Positions 48,708 to 56,799 of a stretch of DNA of 64,000 nt are shown here, one piece after another (the stretch's first letter is position 1; each line of letters opens with the position of its first letter). Origin of the DNA: Fusobacterium naviforme (GTDB taxonomy: Bacteria; Bacillota; Clostridia; Lachnospirales; Lachnospiraceae); contig PYGH01000001.1 in assembly GCA_003014445.1 (NCBI GenBank), positions 1 through 64,000 of the forward strand, given 5' to 3'. The position numbers were made by a program, and so were the translations under genes. Below the pieces are notes generated by a model. That model had not been told where the DNA came from, ran no database searches, and saw nothing but the letters and a program-made list of their open reading frames with translations.

Positions 48708-49002
48708 AGCGAATTTTGAGACAGAGGTACTGAAGAGCGAGAAGCCGGTGCTCGTGGATTTCTATGCGGATTGGTGCGGTCCCTGCAAGATGACAGCTCC
48801 GGCGCTGGATAAGCTTGCGGAGATGGTGGATAATGTCAGCTTTGCGAAGATCAATGTGGATGAAAATCAGAATCTTGCGGCGAAGTATCAGGTTATGACG
48901 ATCCCGAATCTTGTAGTATTTAAGAATGGAGAGGTTGTGACGCGCGCCATTGGAGCACAGAATCTCGATGCGCTGAAGGCCCTGATTGAAAAGGCCCTGT
49001 GA
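48685..49002 (+). CDS. trxA: Thioredoxin
   Basis: A 105-residue thioredoxin with the active site WCGPC at 30-34 (Cys31, Cys34) and the cis-proline loop TIPN near residue 73. AAGGAGG lies four bases before a double ATG (48685 or 48688), so translation could begin at either. It is encoded inside the end of trmB. Confidence 0.96.
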   Translation: MMVKQLSEANFETEVLKSEKPVLVDFYADWCGPCKMTAPALDKLAEMVDNVSFAKINVDENQNLAAKYQVMTIPNLVVFKNGEVVTRAIGAQNLDALKALIEKAL

Positions 49003-49026
49003 GAAAAGATTTTCTTGAAAAAATCG

Positions 49027-49065
49027 CATAGCCCGGTTGACAAAAGCGGGCTGTGCGGTTAAAAT
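49027..49065 (+). promoter_or_regulatory. Promoter of tRNA-Lys genes overlapping a trxA terminator hairpin
   Basis: TTGACA (49037-49042), 17 bp and TAAAAT (49060-49065) form a strong promoter ahead of tRNA-Lys. The same bases lie in a hairpin: GCATAGCCCG (49027-49036) pairs with CGGGCTGTGC (49048-49057), putting the -35 in the loop. The hairpin may end trxA transcription while the duplex DNA starts the next unit. Confidence 0.8.
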
Positions 49066-49096
49066 ACTGTTCGTGTCACAGAAATGCCCTTAAAAA

Positions 49097-49169
49097 GCGC
49101 CTTTAGCTCAGTTGGTAGAGCAGTAGACTCTTAATCTATTTGTCCAGGGTTCGAGTCCCTGAAGGCGCA
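49097..49169 (+). tRNA. tRNA-Lys (anticodon CUU), copy 1
   Basis: A 73-base tRNA with acceptor stem GCGCCTT/AAGGCGC, D loop AGCTCAGTTGGTAGAGC, anticodon CTT in GACTCTTAATC and T arm CAGGGTTCGAGTCCCTG. CCA is not encoded. It is driven by the promoter at 49037-49065. Confidence 0.97.
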
Positions 49170-49257
49170 GTTGAAGCTCTGACTTGGCAGACTGCGAGCT
49201 GCTGGGACGGAGCTTTCGTTTTCTGAGATATGTTTCTGTGCTTTATAATTTCACATT

Positions 49258-49330
49258 GCGCCTTTAGCTCAGCTGGTAGAGCAGTAGACTCTTAATCTAT
49301 TTGTCCAGGGTTCGAGTCCCTGAAGGCGCA
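49258..49330 (+). tRNA. tRNA-Lys (anticodon CUU), copy 2
   Basis: Identical to copy 1 except for one D-loop base (C for T, GCTGG instead of GTTGG), with the same CTT anticodon. It is 88 bases downstream of copy 1, probably in the same transcript, and followed by a terminator. Confidence 0.97.
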
Positions 49331-49334
49331 CACT

Positions 49335-49371
49335 GAGGCCGCTTCGGATTATTGTCTGAAGCGGTCTTTTT
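49335..49371 (+). terminator. Terminator after tRNA-Lys genes
   Basis: GGCCGCTTC pairs with GAAGCGGTC (one wobble) around a 12-base loop, followed by TTTTTC. It begins four bases after the tRNA. Confidence 0.88.
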
Positions 49372-49454
49372 CATGATATGTGATTGGAATATAATTGTGG
49401 ATATCAGATGAAGAGGAAACGAGTGTTTATTATGACATATCAAAAGGAGGATCT

Positions 49455-50702
49455 ATGTCTGTAAAAATAGAAGATATCAGGGTCATCTGTACCGCGCCGG
49501 AAGGCATCAACCTGGTGGTTGTAAAGCTCATTACAAACCAGCCGGGGCTCTATGGTCTGGGTTGCGCGACCTTTGCCTACCGGCATCTCGCTGTGAAGCA
49601 TCTCATCGAGGAATATCTGACACCGCTTCTCAGGGGAAGAGACGTTGAGGATATCGAGGAGCTCTGGCAGCTGATGCACCAGAATGCATACTGGCGTAAC
49701 GGACCGATCGAAAACAATGCGATATCCGGCATTGATATGGCGCTCTGGGAGATTAAAGGAAAGATGGCTGGTATGCCGCTGTATCAGCTCTTCGGCGGAA
49801 AATGCAGAGAGGGGATTCCGGTCTATCGCCATGCGGACGGAAAGAATCTGGAGGAGCTCTGTGAAAATATAGAGCGCTTCCGGGAGATGGGGCTCACACA
49901 TATCCGCTGTCAGTGCGGAGGTTACGGAGGAGGGGGGTACGGTACAGCTCCGGCGAGCGCGCCGCTTTGCGCGCGGGATGGCATCTATCTGGATTCTGGA
50001 AAATATATTCGCGATACCGTAGCTCTGTTTGCAGGAATAAGGGAGAGGCTCGGGGATGAGATAGAGCTGATACACGATGTGCATGAGCGCATCGCGCCGA
50101 TTGAGGCCATACGCCTCGCGCGGGAGCTGGAGCCCTATCATCTCTTCTTTCTTGAGGATCCGGTTCCTCTGGAGGAGCTCTCATGGCTCAGGAAGCTCCG
50201 GGAGAAGACAGTGACACCGATTGCACAGGGAGAGCTCTTCAATAATGTCTATGAGTGGCGCCGGATCATTTCTGAACAGCTGATCGATTATATCCGGGTA
50301 CATATTACGCAGATTGGAGGCATCACCCCGGCGCGAAAGCTTCAGATTTTTGCAGAACAGTACGGGGTGCGCACTGCATGGCACGGGCCGGGAGATATGA
50401 GTCCGCTGGCTCACGCGGCCAATATTCATATTGATCTTGCCGCGAGAAATTTCGGCGTACAGGAGTGGTCAGGCATAGAGCCACCGAATTTTGTCATTCA
50501 GGAGCTGAAGGGACCTCATGGAGCCTTGCTCGAGGTGTTTCCGGGTTGTTTGGAATTTAAGCAGGGCTATGTATATGCGAACGATAAGCCTGGCCTTGGT
50601 GTAGATATTGATGAGCGGGAAGCTGCGAAGTACCCCTGCGAAGTGACAGTGACGACCTGGACGCAGACCAGAAGACGGGACGGCGCGCTTCAGACTCCGT
50701 AA
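49455..50702 (+). CDS. Mannonate dehydratase/RspA-like enolase-superfamily enzyme
   Basis: A 415-residue member of the enolase superfamily, mandelate racemase branch, close to the ManD/RspA group that dehydrates D-mannonate or D-gluconate. Metal ligands are visible: Asp in IHDVHER, Glu in FFLEDP and Glu in AQGELFNN; the AWHGPGD His and the VYRHADG stretch are also group features. The ATG at 49455 follows AAGGAGG. Substrate cannot be fixed; ManD enzymes vary from high to negligible activity. It has no catabolic neighbours here. Confidence 0.85.
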   Translation: MSVKIEDIRVICTAPEGINLVVVKLITNQPGLYGLGCATFAYRHLAVKHLIEEYLTPLLRGRDVEDIEELWQLMHQNAYWRNGPIENNAISGIDMALWEIKGKMAGMPLYQLFGGKCREGIPVYRHADGKNLEELCENIERFREMGLTHIRCQCGGYGGGGYGTAPASAPLCARDGIYLDSGKYIRDTVALFAGIRERLGDEIELIHDVHERIAPIEAIRLARELEPYHLFFLEDPVPLEELSWLRKLREKTVTPIAQGELFNNVYEWRRIISEQLIDYIRVHITQIGGITPARKLQIFAEQYGVRTAWHGPGDMSPLAHAANIHIDLAARNFGVQEWSGIEPPNFVIQELKGPHGALLEVFPGCLEFKQGYVYANDKPGLGVDIDEREAAKYPCEVTVTTWTQTRRRDGALQTP

Positions 50703-50760
50703 CAGCATATCCGGTAGATGGTGGTTACTTCGTGAAATAATTAAAATATGAGAATTAGAA

Positions 50761-50803
50761 CAGAGGAGACGGAAACAGCGTTTATGCTGCTTCGCCTCCT
50801 CTG
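50761..50803. terminator. Bidirectional terminator hairpin
   Basis: CAGAGGAG pairs with CTCCTCTG, with an inner CAGC/GCTG and a few mismatches, between the convergent enolase gene and the next minus-strand gene. A hairpin role is clear; the T-run is poor on both sides. Confidence 0.6.
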
Positions 50804-50809
50804 CAGTGT

Positions 50810-51277
50810 TTACGCTTCCGGAAGTGCGGCAAGCTTTGAGGTGATGCGGTCGATGTAGCAGGTCCAGTCGTAGTAATCGGCTGCCTCAAACCAGAAGGCT
50901 GCGTATTCGCGCTCGCAGCAGTCGATATCGTCCTGAATCTCTTCCATGCGGCGGCGGAGAAAGCCCAGCGCATCGGCTTCCATGTGGAAGCGCTTCAGTC
51001 CGGCGAGCTCTGTGAGAGCGTGGCGGCTGTTGTGATAGGAGCAGAGCTCAGCGGTCTCTGCCCAGTGAACACAGAGCTCTGTGAGGGCCACGCAGGCCTC
51101 GTCAAAGGGCTCGGTATTCTTACAGTCGGGAGAGTCCAGCATCCCGGCGTCCTGCAGCGCCTTCAGTGTGTCCCGGAGAGAGAGCTCCTTCCCTTCTTTC
51201 ATACAGTTGCTCCCTATATATTGTAAAATATCCAGTCCGGTGTCAGATTCCATTGCCCGGTATCCCCAGCGTGCCAT
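50810..51277 (-). CDS. DUF4259-like protein
   Basis: A 155-residue soluble protein that starts MARWGYRAMESDTGLDIL, resembling the M(G/A).WG...(F/E)(S/D)(N/S)D.A start of DUF4259 proteins. The rest is acidic, helical and Trp/Tyr-rich, with HNSRHALTELAG in the middle. GAAGGAAAG precedes the ATG at 51277. Function unknown. It is the only minus-strand gene between 47.8 and 58.9 kb and stands alone. Confidence 0.65.
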   Translation of the reverse strand: MARWGYRAMESDTGLDILQYIGSNCMKEGKELSLRDTLKALQDAGMLDSPDCKNTEPFDEACVALTELCVHWAETAELCSYHNSRHALTELAGLKRFHMEADALGFLRRRMEEIQDDIDCCEREYAAFWFEAADYYDWTCYIDRITSKLAALPEA

Positions 51278-51563
51278 AATCTTTCCTTCTTTCCCTATAT
51301 ATTTTCGGGCGCGGTCACAGCTACAGCTGCACTTTGCGTCTGTCAGCAGTAGTATAGCGCATTTTTACGGAGAAGTGAATTGTATATTGTTTTTGTCAAG
51401 AATTCGACGCACAGCAGGCAGCAATACGTTTTACAAAAGTGATGTTTTAATTTTTGGAACTCTCGTGTGAGACGCATGATGGAAAAATCAGCAAAAATCG
51501 GTACTTTATGAGATAATGAAAAAATATCCACAGCAGAACAGAGTATTCGGAGGAAGAGAACAG

Positions 51564-52229
51564 ATGAAGACAAACAGTCAGGATCAGGATACTGCGGCGC
51601 GTGCCGCTCTGGCACTGGAGGTGATCGCACGGCTTAAGCGGGAGTATCCGGATACGCACTGCACACTGAATTACGAGGATGCCTGGCAGCTTCTGGTGAG
51701 TGTGAGGCTCGCCGCACAGTGCACAGATCTCCGTGTGGATCAGGTGACACCGAAGCTATATGCAAAGTTCCCGACAGTACGGGCACTCGCGGAGGCCCCG
51801 GTGGAGGAGATAGAGGAGATAGTCCGGCCCTGCGGCCTTGGTCCGAGCAAGGCGAGGGATATTTCAAAATGCATGAAGATGCTGCATGAGCAGTACGACG
51901 ACCGGGTACCGGAGAGCTTTGAGGAGCTCTTAAAGCTTCCCGGCGTCGGGAGAAAGAGCGCCAATCTGGTGATGGGAGATGTCTTTGGAAAGCCTGCGAT
52001 TGTGACGGACACTCACTGCATACGGCTCAGCAATCTCATCGGTTTTGTGGACGATGTGAAGGAGCCGGGCAAGGTAGAGAAGCTGCTCTGGAAGATCATC
52101 CCTCCGGAGGAGGGCAATCAGCTCTGTCACAGGCTGGTGGATCATGGGCGGAAGGTCTGCATCGCCCGTAGACCGCAGTGCAGCCGGTGCTGCCTGAAGG
52201 ATATCTGCCGCTACGGAAAGACACAGTGA
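51564..52229 (+). CDS. nth: Endonuclease III
   Basis: Base-excision repair glycosylase/AP lyase for oxidised pyrimidines. The 221 residues start at the ATG behind GGAGG; an in-frame start at 51516 is less likely. The helix-hairpin-helix reads LPGVGRKSAN with catalytic Lys131, catalytic Asp149 lies in TDTHC, and the [4Fe-4S] cysteines 199, 206, 209 and 215 have the standard C-X6-C-X2-C-X5-C spacing. Confidence 0.96.
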   Translation: MKTNSQDQDTAARAALALEVIARLKREYPDTHCTLNYEDAWQLLVSVRLAAQCTDLRVDQVTPKLYAKFPTVRALAEAPVEEIEEIVRPCGLGPSKARDISKCMKMLHEQYDDRVPESFEELLKLPGVGRKSANLVMGDVFGKPAIVTDTHCIRLSNLIGFVDDVKEPGKVEKLLWKIIPPEEGNQLCHRLVDHGRKVCIARRPQCSRCCLKDICRYGKTQ

Positions 52230-52271
52230 CCGCAGCGCTTATTTCCTGTCTCTTATTATAGGAGGAGCAAT

Positions 52272-52835
52272 ATGCAGGACAGTGAGATCATCCGGCTCTA
52301 CTGGGCGCGCAGAGAGGAAGCGATACAGGAGAGCCAGTTAAAATACGGCGCTTACTGCCGGACGATTGCGGAGCGCATACTGCGAAACCGGGAGGATACG
52401 GAGGAATGTGTCAGCGACACCTGGCTCCACGCGTGGGGGGCCATGCCGCCGCAGCGCCCCACGATACTCCGGGCTTTTTTCGGGAGGATCACGCGAAACC
52501 TCGCGCTGAATGTCTTTGAGCATATCCATGCAGAAAAGCGCGGCGGAGCAAGGGCACAGATGACGCTTGCCCTCTCGGAGCTCTCGGAGCTGATCGCGGA
52601 CGGCAGCCCTGCGGATGCGGAGGAACGCATGGTATTTCACGATACACTGCAGCGTTTCCTCTCAGAGCTAAGGAAGGAGGAGCGGGTGATGTTTCTTCAG
52701 CGCTACTGGTATTTCTGCCCGGTGAAGGAGATCGCCGCAGAGCTTGGCTGCGGGCAGAGCCGGGTAAAGATGAGTCTTTTAAGGATGCGCGGGCGGCTCA
52801 GGGAAATGCTGGAAGAGGAGGGAATCGTACTGTGA
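52272..52835 (+). CDS. ECF-type RNA polymerase sigma factor
   Basis: A 187-residue sigma-70 family protein: region 2 at about 22-95 (EDTEECVSDTWLHAWGAMPP, FFGRITRNLALNVF) and region 4 at about 125-180 with the helix-turn-helix CPVKEIAAELGCGQSRVKMSLLRM. GGAGGAG lies before the ATG. It overlaps the next gene by four bases (GTGA), which encodes its probable anti-sigma factor. Confidence 0.9.
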   Translation: MQDSEIIRLYWARREEAIQESQLKYGAYCRTIAERILRNREDTEECVSDTWLHAWGAMPPQRPTILRAFFGRITRNLALNVFEHIHAEKRGGARAQMTLALSELSELIADGSPADAEERMVFHDTLQRFLSELRKEERVMFLQRYWYFCPVKEIAAELGCGQSRVKMSLLRMRGRLREMLEEEGIVL

Positions 52836-53554
52836 CAGAGCAGGAGCTTCTAAAAGAGCTGGGTGATGTTGACGAACAGTATATTGAGGAGGCCGCACCG
52901 GGGAGGAGGAAACGTTTTCCGATGATGGCGGCGGGGACGTTTGCTGCGGCAGCAGTACTGGCGCTTGCCCTTCTGCCGCGGCTTCAAATGGGAGCCAAAG
53001 CCCCGGTTGCTGTGTATTCGGAGCAGCGGCCCGGAACAGAGGCAGCAGCCGGAGCGGCTGCTGCTCCAAATGCGGCGGGAGCAGCCAAGGAGCGCGCTGC
53101 TGACGCTGCGGCAGAGGCGCCGGAGATGCGGGCTGCGGCATCGGAGGAGTGTGTACAGCTTCCGGATCCCTTTACGGACTGCGGGACGCTTGCGGAGGCG
53201 GAGCAGCTGGCAGGCTTCTCTCTTTTGCTGCCCCCAGCATTACCCGCGTATGCGGCTATTTCCTATCGCGCGATACCAGATGAACTGATCGAGGTGATCT
53301 ACAGCGACGCAGAAGGAAAAGAGGGCTATCGTATCCGGAAGGGCAGAGGGTCGGAGGATGTCAGCGGAGACTATAACGAATATGGAACGGTGAGGGAGCT
53401 CTCTCAAGACGGCAGGCAGCTCACACTGCGGGGCGAAGAAGGCCGTTCTTATGTGGCAGGCTGGACGGACGGGGCACACAGCTTTGCTCTGACGACAGAG
53501 ATGGCAGAACTCAGTGAACAGGAGCTGCTCTCACTCATTACGCAGATCCGGTGA
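52832..53554 (+). CDS. Probable membrane anti-sigma factor (DUF4367-like C-terminus)
   Basis: A 240-residue protein starting with GTG inside the sigma stop codon. Residues 1-29 are cytoplasmic, with a single membrane segment at 30-48, an Ala/Glu-rich extracellular linker at about 65-110 and a folded extracellular domain from 120 on (AEQLAGFSLLLPPALP, YAAISYRAIPDELIEVIYSD), which resembles the DUF4367 type. The very short cytoplasmic part (29 residues, without a ZAS-type His-Cys motif) is unusual for an anti-sigma factor. The pairing is inferred from the overlap. Confidence 0.75.
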   Translation: MTEQELLKELGDVDEQYIEEAAPGRRKRFPMMAAGTFAAAAVLALALLPRLQMGAKAPVAVYSEQRPGTEAAAGAAAAPNAAGAAKERAADAAAEAPEMRAAASEECVQLPDPFTDCGTLAEAEQLAGFSLLLPPALPAYAAISYRAIPDELIEVIYSDAEGKEGYRIRKGRGSEDVSGDYNEYGTVRELSQDGRQLTLRGEEGRSYVAGWTDGAHSFALTTEMAELSEQELLSLITQIR

Positions 53555-53631
53555 GCCCTCCGTTCTTAAAGATTTCTTCCCTTGTGCGGATTTCGCGCAG
53601 TTGCTATGATAGGTTCTGAGGAGAAATCATT

Positions 53632-54759
53632 ATGGATAAAAAGGGTGTCAATGAGATCCGGCGACTGTTCGATAAGAACGACTGCCGCGTAGATCGGATG
53701 TACGGCTGCTATGTGGATGAGAAGAAGCAGCGGATCGCTGAGCTGAAGGACAGCTTTCACAGCTTGCAGGACGAGGAGCTCTTTAAGTACTGTGAGCTTT
53801 TTAAGAAAGCTATTTCCGGGCGTATCGGCAGAACGCTGTTCAATATGGAATTTCCGCTCGCGGAGGAGCGGGAGGGGGGGCATCAGACTGCGCTGCTTGC
53901 TCTGCTTCGAAGCGGGCTGAAGGACGAGGCGCTGGTGGAAGAGCTCTTCCAGCGCATCATCGACAGTTACCGGAGCGCGGAGAAGTACCTCATTCTTCTG
54001 GTGCACGGTGTCTACGATATTCCGGGGAGAACCTCGGACAATATGGGCTTGGACGACGGCTCGGAGGATGTATACAGTTTTCTGGAGCTGTCTGTGTGTC
54101 CGGTGGAGCTGCTGCGCGACGGGCTCTGCTATGACGCGGCGGAGCAGGCCTTTTTCAGCCGGACGGAGGACTGGGGAGTCCAGAAGCCGGAGGTCGGACT
54201 TCTGTATCCGGCCTTCAATGACAGAAGTACGGATCTTCACGCGGCACTCTGGTATGCGAAGAATGAAAAGAGCCGTCACGATGAGCTGGCGGAGGAGCTT
54301 CTGGGGATGGAGCTCCCCCGGCCGGAGAGCGCGGAGAAGGATGTGTTCCGCGAGGTTATAGAGATATCGCTCGGTGAAAACTGTGATTTCGAGAATGTGA
54401 AGCGTGTCAACGAGGCGGTGAATCAGCTTGCGGAGGCGGGGAAGGAGGCCGGGGAGCCGGCGCTTATTGAGAAGCACGACATACGCCGCATTCTTTACGA
54501 CAACGGAGCGGATGAGGAGACGATAGAGCGCTTTGACGAGGCATATGAGGAGCTGATCGGAGAGGACACACAGCCGCTGCTCGCAGACAATATCGCTGAG
54601 TCGAAGAAGCTCACGATCCAGTCGGATCATCTGAAGCTGGATGTGAAGCCGGAATCTGCGGAGCTCATTGAGACCCGTGTGATCGAGGGAAGAGAATATT
54701 TTCTGATTCCGGTCACGGACAATGTGACGGTGAACGGCATCAGGCTGAGAGCAAAATAA
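53632..54759 (+). CDS. DUF4317 family protein
   Basis: A 375-residue soluble protein with the DUF4317 N-terminus MDKKGVNEIRRLFDKNDCRVDRMYGCYVD. The family is common in clostridia, and its role is unknown. AGGAGAAATCATT precedes the ATG. The next gene, hflK, starts 35 bases downstream, so they may share a transcript. Confidence 0.9.
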   Translation: MDKKGVNEIRRLFDKNDCRVDRMYGCYVDEKKQRIAELKDSFHSLQDEELFKYCELFKKAISGRIGRTLFNMEFPLAEEREGGHQTALLALLRSGLKDEALVEELFQRIIDSYRSAEKYLILLVHGVYDIPGRTSDNMGLDDGSEDVYSFLELSVCPVELLRDGLCYDAAEQAFFSRTEDWGVQKPEVGLLYPAFNDRSTDLHAALWYAKNEKSRHDELAEELLGMELPRPESAEKDVFREVIEISLGENCDFENVKRVNEAVNQLAEAGKEAGEPALIEKHDIRRILYDNGADEETIERFDEAYEELIGEDTQPLLADNIAESKKLTIQSDHLKLDVKPESAELIETRVIEGREYFLIPVTDNVTVNGIRLRAK

Positions 54760-54794
54760 CAGGAGGCCGGAAACAGCGGCGGAAGGGAGAGCCT

Positions 54795-55889
54795 TTGAGA
54801 AACCCGTTTTTGGACAGGATGGAGCAGACAATCAGAGAGGCCCAGCAGAGAGGGCGGCATCAGGGGATGGATACCGGGAACATCAACCCGGAACCCATGA
54901 AGGAGCGGCAGAAGCTAAAGCTTCCGGGGATTAAGCGCCTTCTGCCCGTGGCGCTGATCGCTCTGGCGCTCTCGCTTGCAAACAGCTGCTGGTATCTCCT
55001 GGAGGAGGACAACTACGCGGTTATCACGACACTCGGAAGCCCGACGGCAGTGACCCAGGCGGGACTGCACTTCAAGCTTCCGCTGGTACAGCAGCTCAGG
55101 AAGGTGTCCAAGGTGATCAAGGGAATGCCGATCGGCTATGTTCCGGAGACCAGTCAGGCCATCTCCGAGGAAGCGATCATGATCACCAAGGATTTCAATT
55201 TTGTCAATACGGACTTTTATCTGGAATACATGGTCAGCGATCCGGTGAAGTATCTCTACGCTGCGGAGGATCCGGAGTCTACTCTAAAGATGCTTGCGCA
55301 GTCCTATATCCGTGATACCGTGGGAATCTACAATGTGGATGATGTCATCACCACCGGCAAGGCTGCGATCCAGTCGGAGATCAAGGAGAAGCTCACAAAC
55401 CGCATGATTGGGGAGGATATCGGCCTCGCAGTGGTCAATATCACAATTCAGGATGCCTTCCCCCCGACAGAGGAGGTGCTGAGCGCTTTTAAGAACGTGG
55501 AGAACGCAAAGCAGGGCAAGGAGACCGCGGTCAATAACGCGAATAAGGACAGAAACGAGAAGATTCCGCAGGCAGAGGCCAGCTGTGACCAGATCATCAA
55601 AAAGGCAGAGGCGGAGAAGCTCGCCCGCATCAATGAGGCGGAGGGACAGGCGGCTCGTTTTGAACAGATGTATGCGGAGTATCAGAAATATCCGCTGATC
55701 ACGAGACAACGCATGTTTTATGAGGCGATGGAGGATATCCTTCCGGAGCTCAGAGTCTATGTGACGGATGGCGGTGCGACGACCATGCTTCCGCTGGACA
55801 GCTTCTCCGCACCCATGGGAGTGGCGGCAGAGGCGTCGGGAGAAGCGGCAAAAGGAAGTAACGCGGGCAGTGCAGAGTCAGGACAGTGA
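54795..55889 (+). CDS. hflK: HflK-type SPFH/band 7 membrane protein
   Basis: A 364-residue membrane protein; HflK and HflC form a large cage that, in E. coli, encloses the FtsH protease. It has a Lys/Arg-rich N-terminal tail, one membrane segment at about 49-67 and the SPFH domain from 72 to about 245 (TTLGSPTAVTQAGLHFKLPL), then a coiled coil of charged residues. The start is a TTG at 54795, with GGGAG seven bases upstream. The C-terminal 30 residues are Ala/Gly/Ser-rich. It precedes hflC, as usual. Confidence 0.9.
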   Translation: MRNPFLDRMEQTIREAQQRGRHQGMDTGNINPEPMKERQKLKLPGIKRLLPVALIALALSLANSCWYLLEEDNYAVITTLGSPTAVTQAGLHFKLPLVQQLRKVSKVIKGMPIGYVPETSQAISEEAIMITKDFNFVNTDFYLEYMVSDPVKYLYAAEDPESTLKMLAQSYIRDTVGIYNVDDVITTGKAAIQSEIKEKLTNRMIGEDIGLAVVNITIQDAFPPTEEVLSAFKNVENAKQGKETAVNNANKDRNEKIPQAEASCDQIIKKAEAEKLARINEAEGQAARFEQMYAEYQKYPLITRQRMFYEAMEDILPELRVYVTDGGATTMLPLDSFSAPMGVAAEASGEAAKGSNAGSAESGQ

Positions 55890-55902
55890 GAGGAGCGGAA
55901 AG

Positions 55903-56772
55903 ATGAAAAATATGAAAAAAACGACAGTTCTGCTGTTTTCTTTTCTTCTGCTCTTTGCAGCGGCGGGCTCTGTTGTTGTGACCTATCCGAACGAGTATAA
56001 GATGATCCGGCAGTTCGGGGAGATTGTCCGTGTGGACGAGACTCCCGGTGTCTCCTTCAAGCTTCCTTTTATTCAGACGGCGGATGCGCTGCCGAAGGCG
56101 ATTCAGCTCTACGATATCCCGAAGTCGGATGTCATCACCAAGGATAAGAAGACGATGATTGCAGATGCCTTTGTCATATGGCATATCAGTGATCCGGTGA
56201 AATTCACCCGCTATCTGAATGGCCAGCTTGCGCAGGCACAGTCCAGAATCGCAGCCTCTGTCTTCTCCTCCCTGAAGGGCGTGATCTCCAATATGGATCA
56301 GGCGGCGATCATCGAGAACCGCAACGGGAAGCTCGCGCAGGATATCACGCAGAATCTCGGAAACTCTCTGGAGGGATATGGCATTGAGGTGCTGGCGGTG
56401 GAGACGAAGTCCCTTGATATGCCGGACGACAATAAACAGGCTGTCTACGACCGCATGATATCCGAGCGGAATAATATTGCAGCCTCCTACACGGCACAGG
56501 GCAATTCTGAGGCGCAGAAGATCCGGAACAATACGGATCGTGAGGTCTCTGTCATGAGGTCTGAGGCACAGAAGAAGGCAGAAATCCTTCATGCGGAGGG
56601 AGAGGCGCAGTATATGCAGATCCTTTCCGGCGCTTACAATGATGCCGGGCGCGCGGAATTCTACAGCTTTGTGCGCGCGCTGGATGCGGCTAAGACTTCG
56701 ATGAAGAACGGCAACAAAACTTTGATTCTGGACAAGGATTCGCCTCTCGTGAAGGTGTTTTACGGAGAATAA
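55903..56772 (+). CDS. hflC: HflC-type SPFH/band 7 membrane protein
   Basis: A 289-residue partner of HflK with a signal-anchor at about 6-26, an SPFH domain (RQFGEIVRVDETPGVSFKLPF) and the conserved region MISERNNIAASYTAQGNSEAQKI, in which HflC proteins carry a repeated Glu-Ala pattern. The ATG at 55903 follows GAGGAGCGG; a frame extending to 55768 overlaps hflK without a ribosome binding site. The order hflK-hflC followed by potassium-uptake genes is noteworthy. Confidence 0.93.
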   Translation: MKNMKKTTVLLFSFLLLFAAAGSVVVTYPNEYKMIRQFGEIVRVDETPGVSFKLPFIQTADALPKAIQLYDIPKSDVITKDKKTMIADAFVIWHISDPVKFTRYLNGQLAQAQSRIAASVFSSLKGVISNMDQAAIIENRNGKLAQDITQNLGNSLEGYGIEVLAVETKSLDMPDDNKQAVYDRMISERNNIAASYTAQGNSEAQKIRNNTDREVSVMRSEAQKKAEILHAEGEAQYMQILSGAYNDAGRAEFYSFVRALDAAKTSMKNGNKTLILDKDSPLVKVFYGE

Positions 56773-56799
56773 GAATACACAGCTAGGGAGGCAGGATTC

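Noticed and set aside
49380-49454. Longer start for the enolase-type enzyme at 49395
   Set aside because: AAGGAGG sits just before 49455, and family members begin near MSVKIEDIRV.
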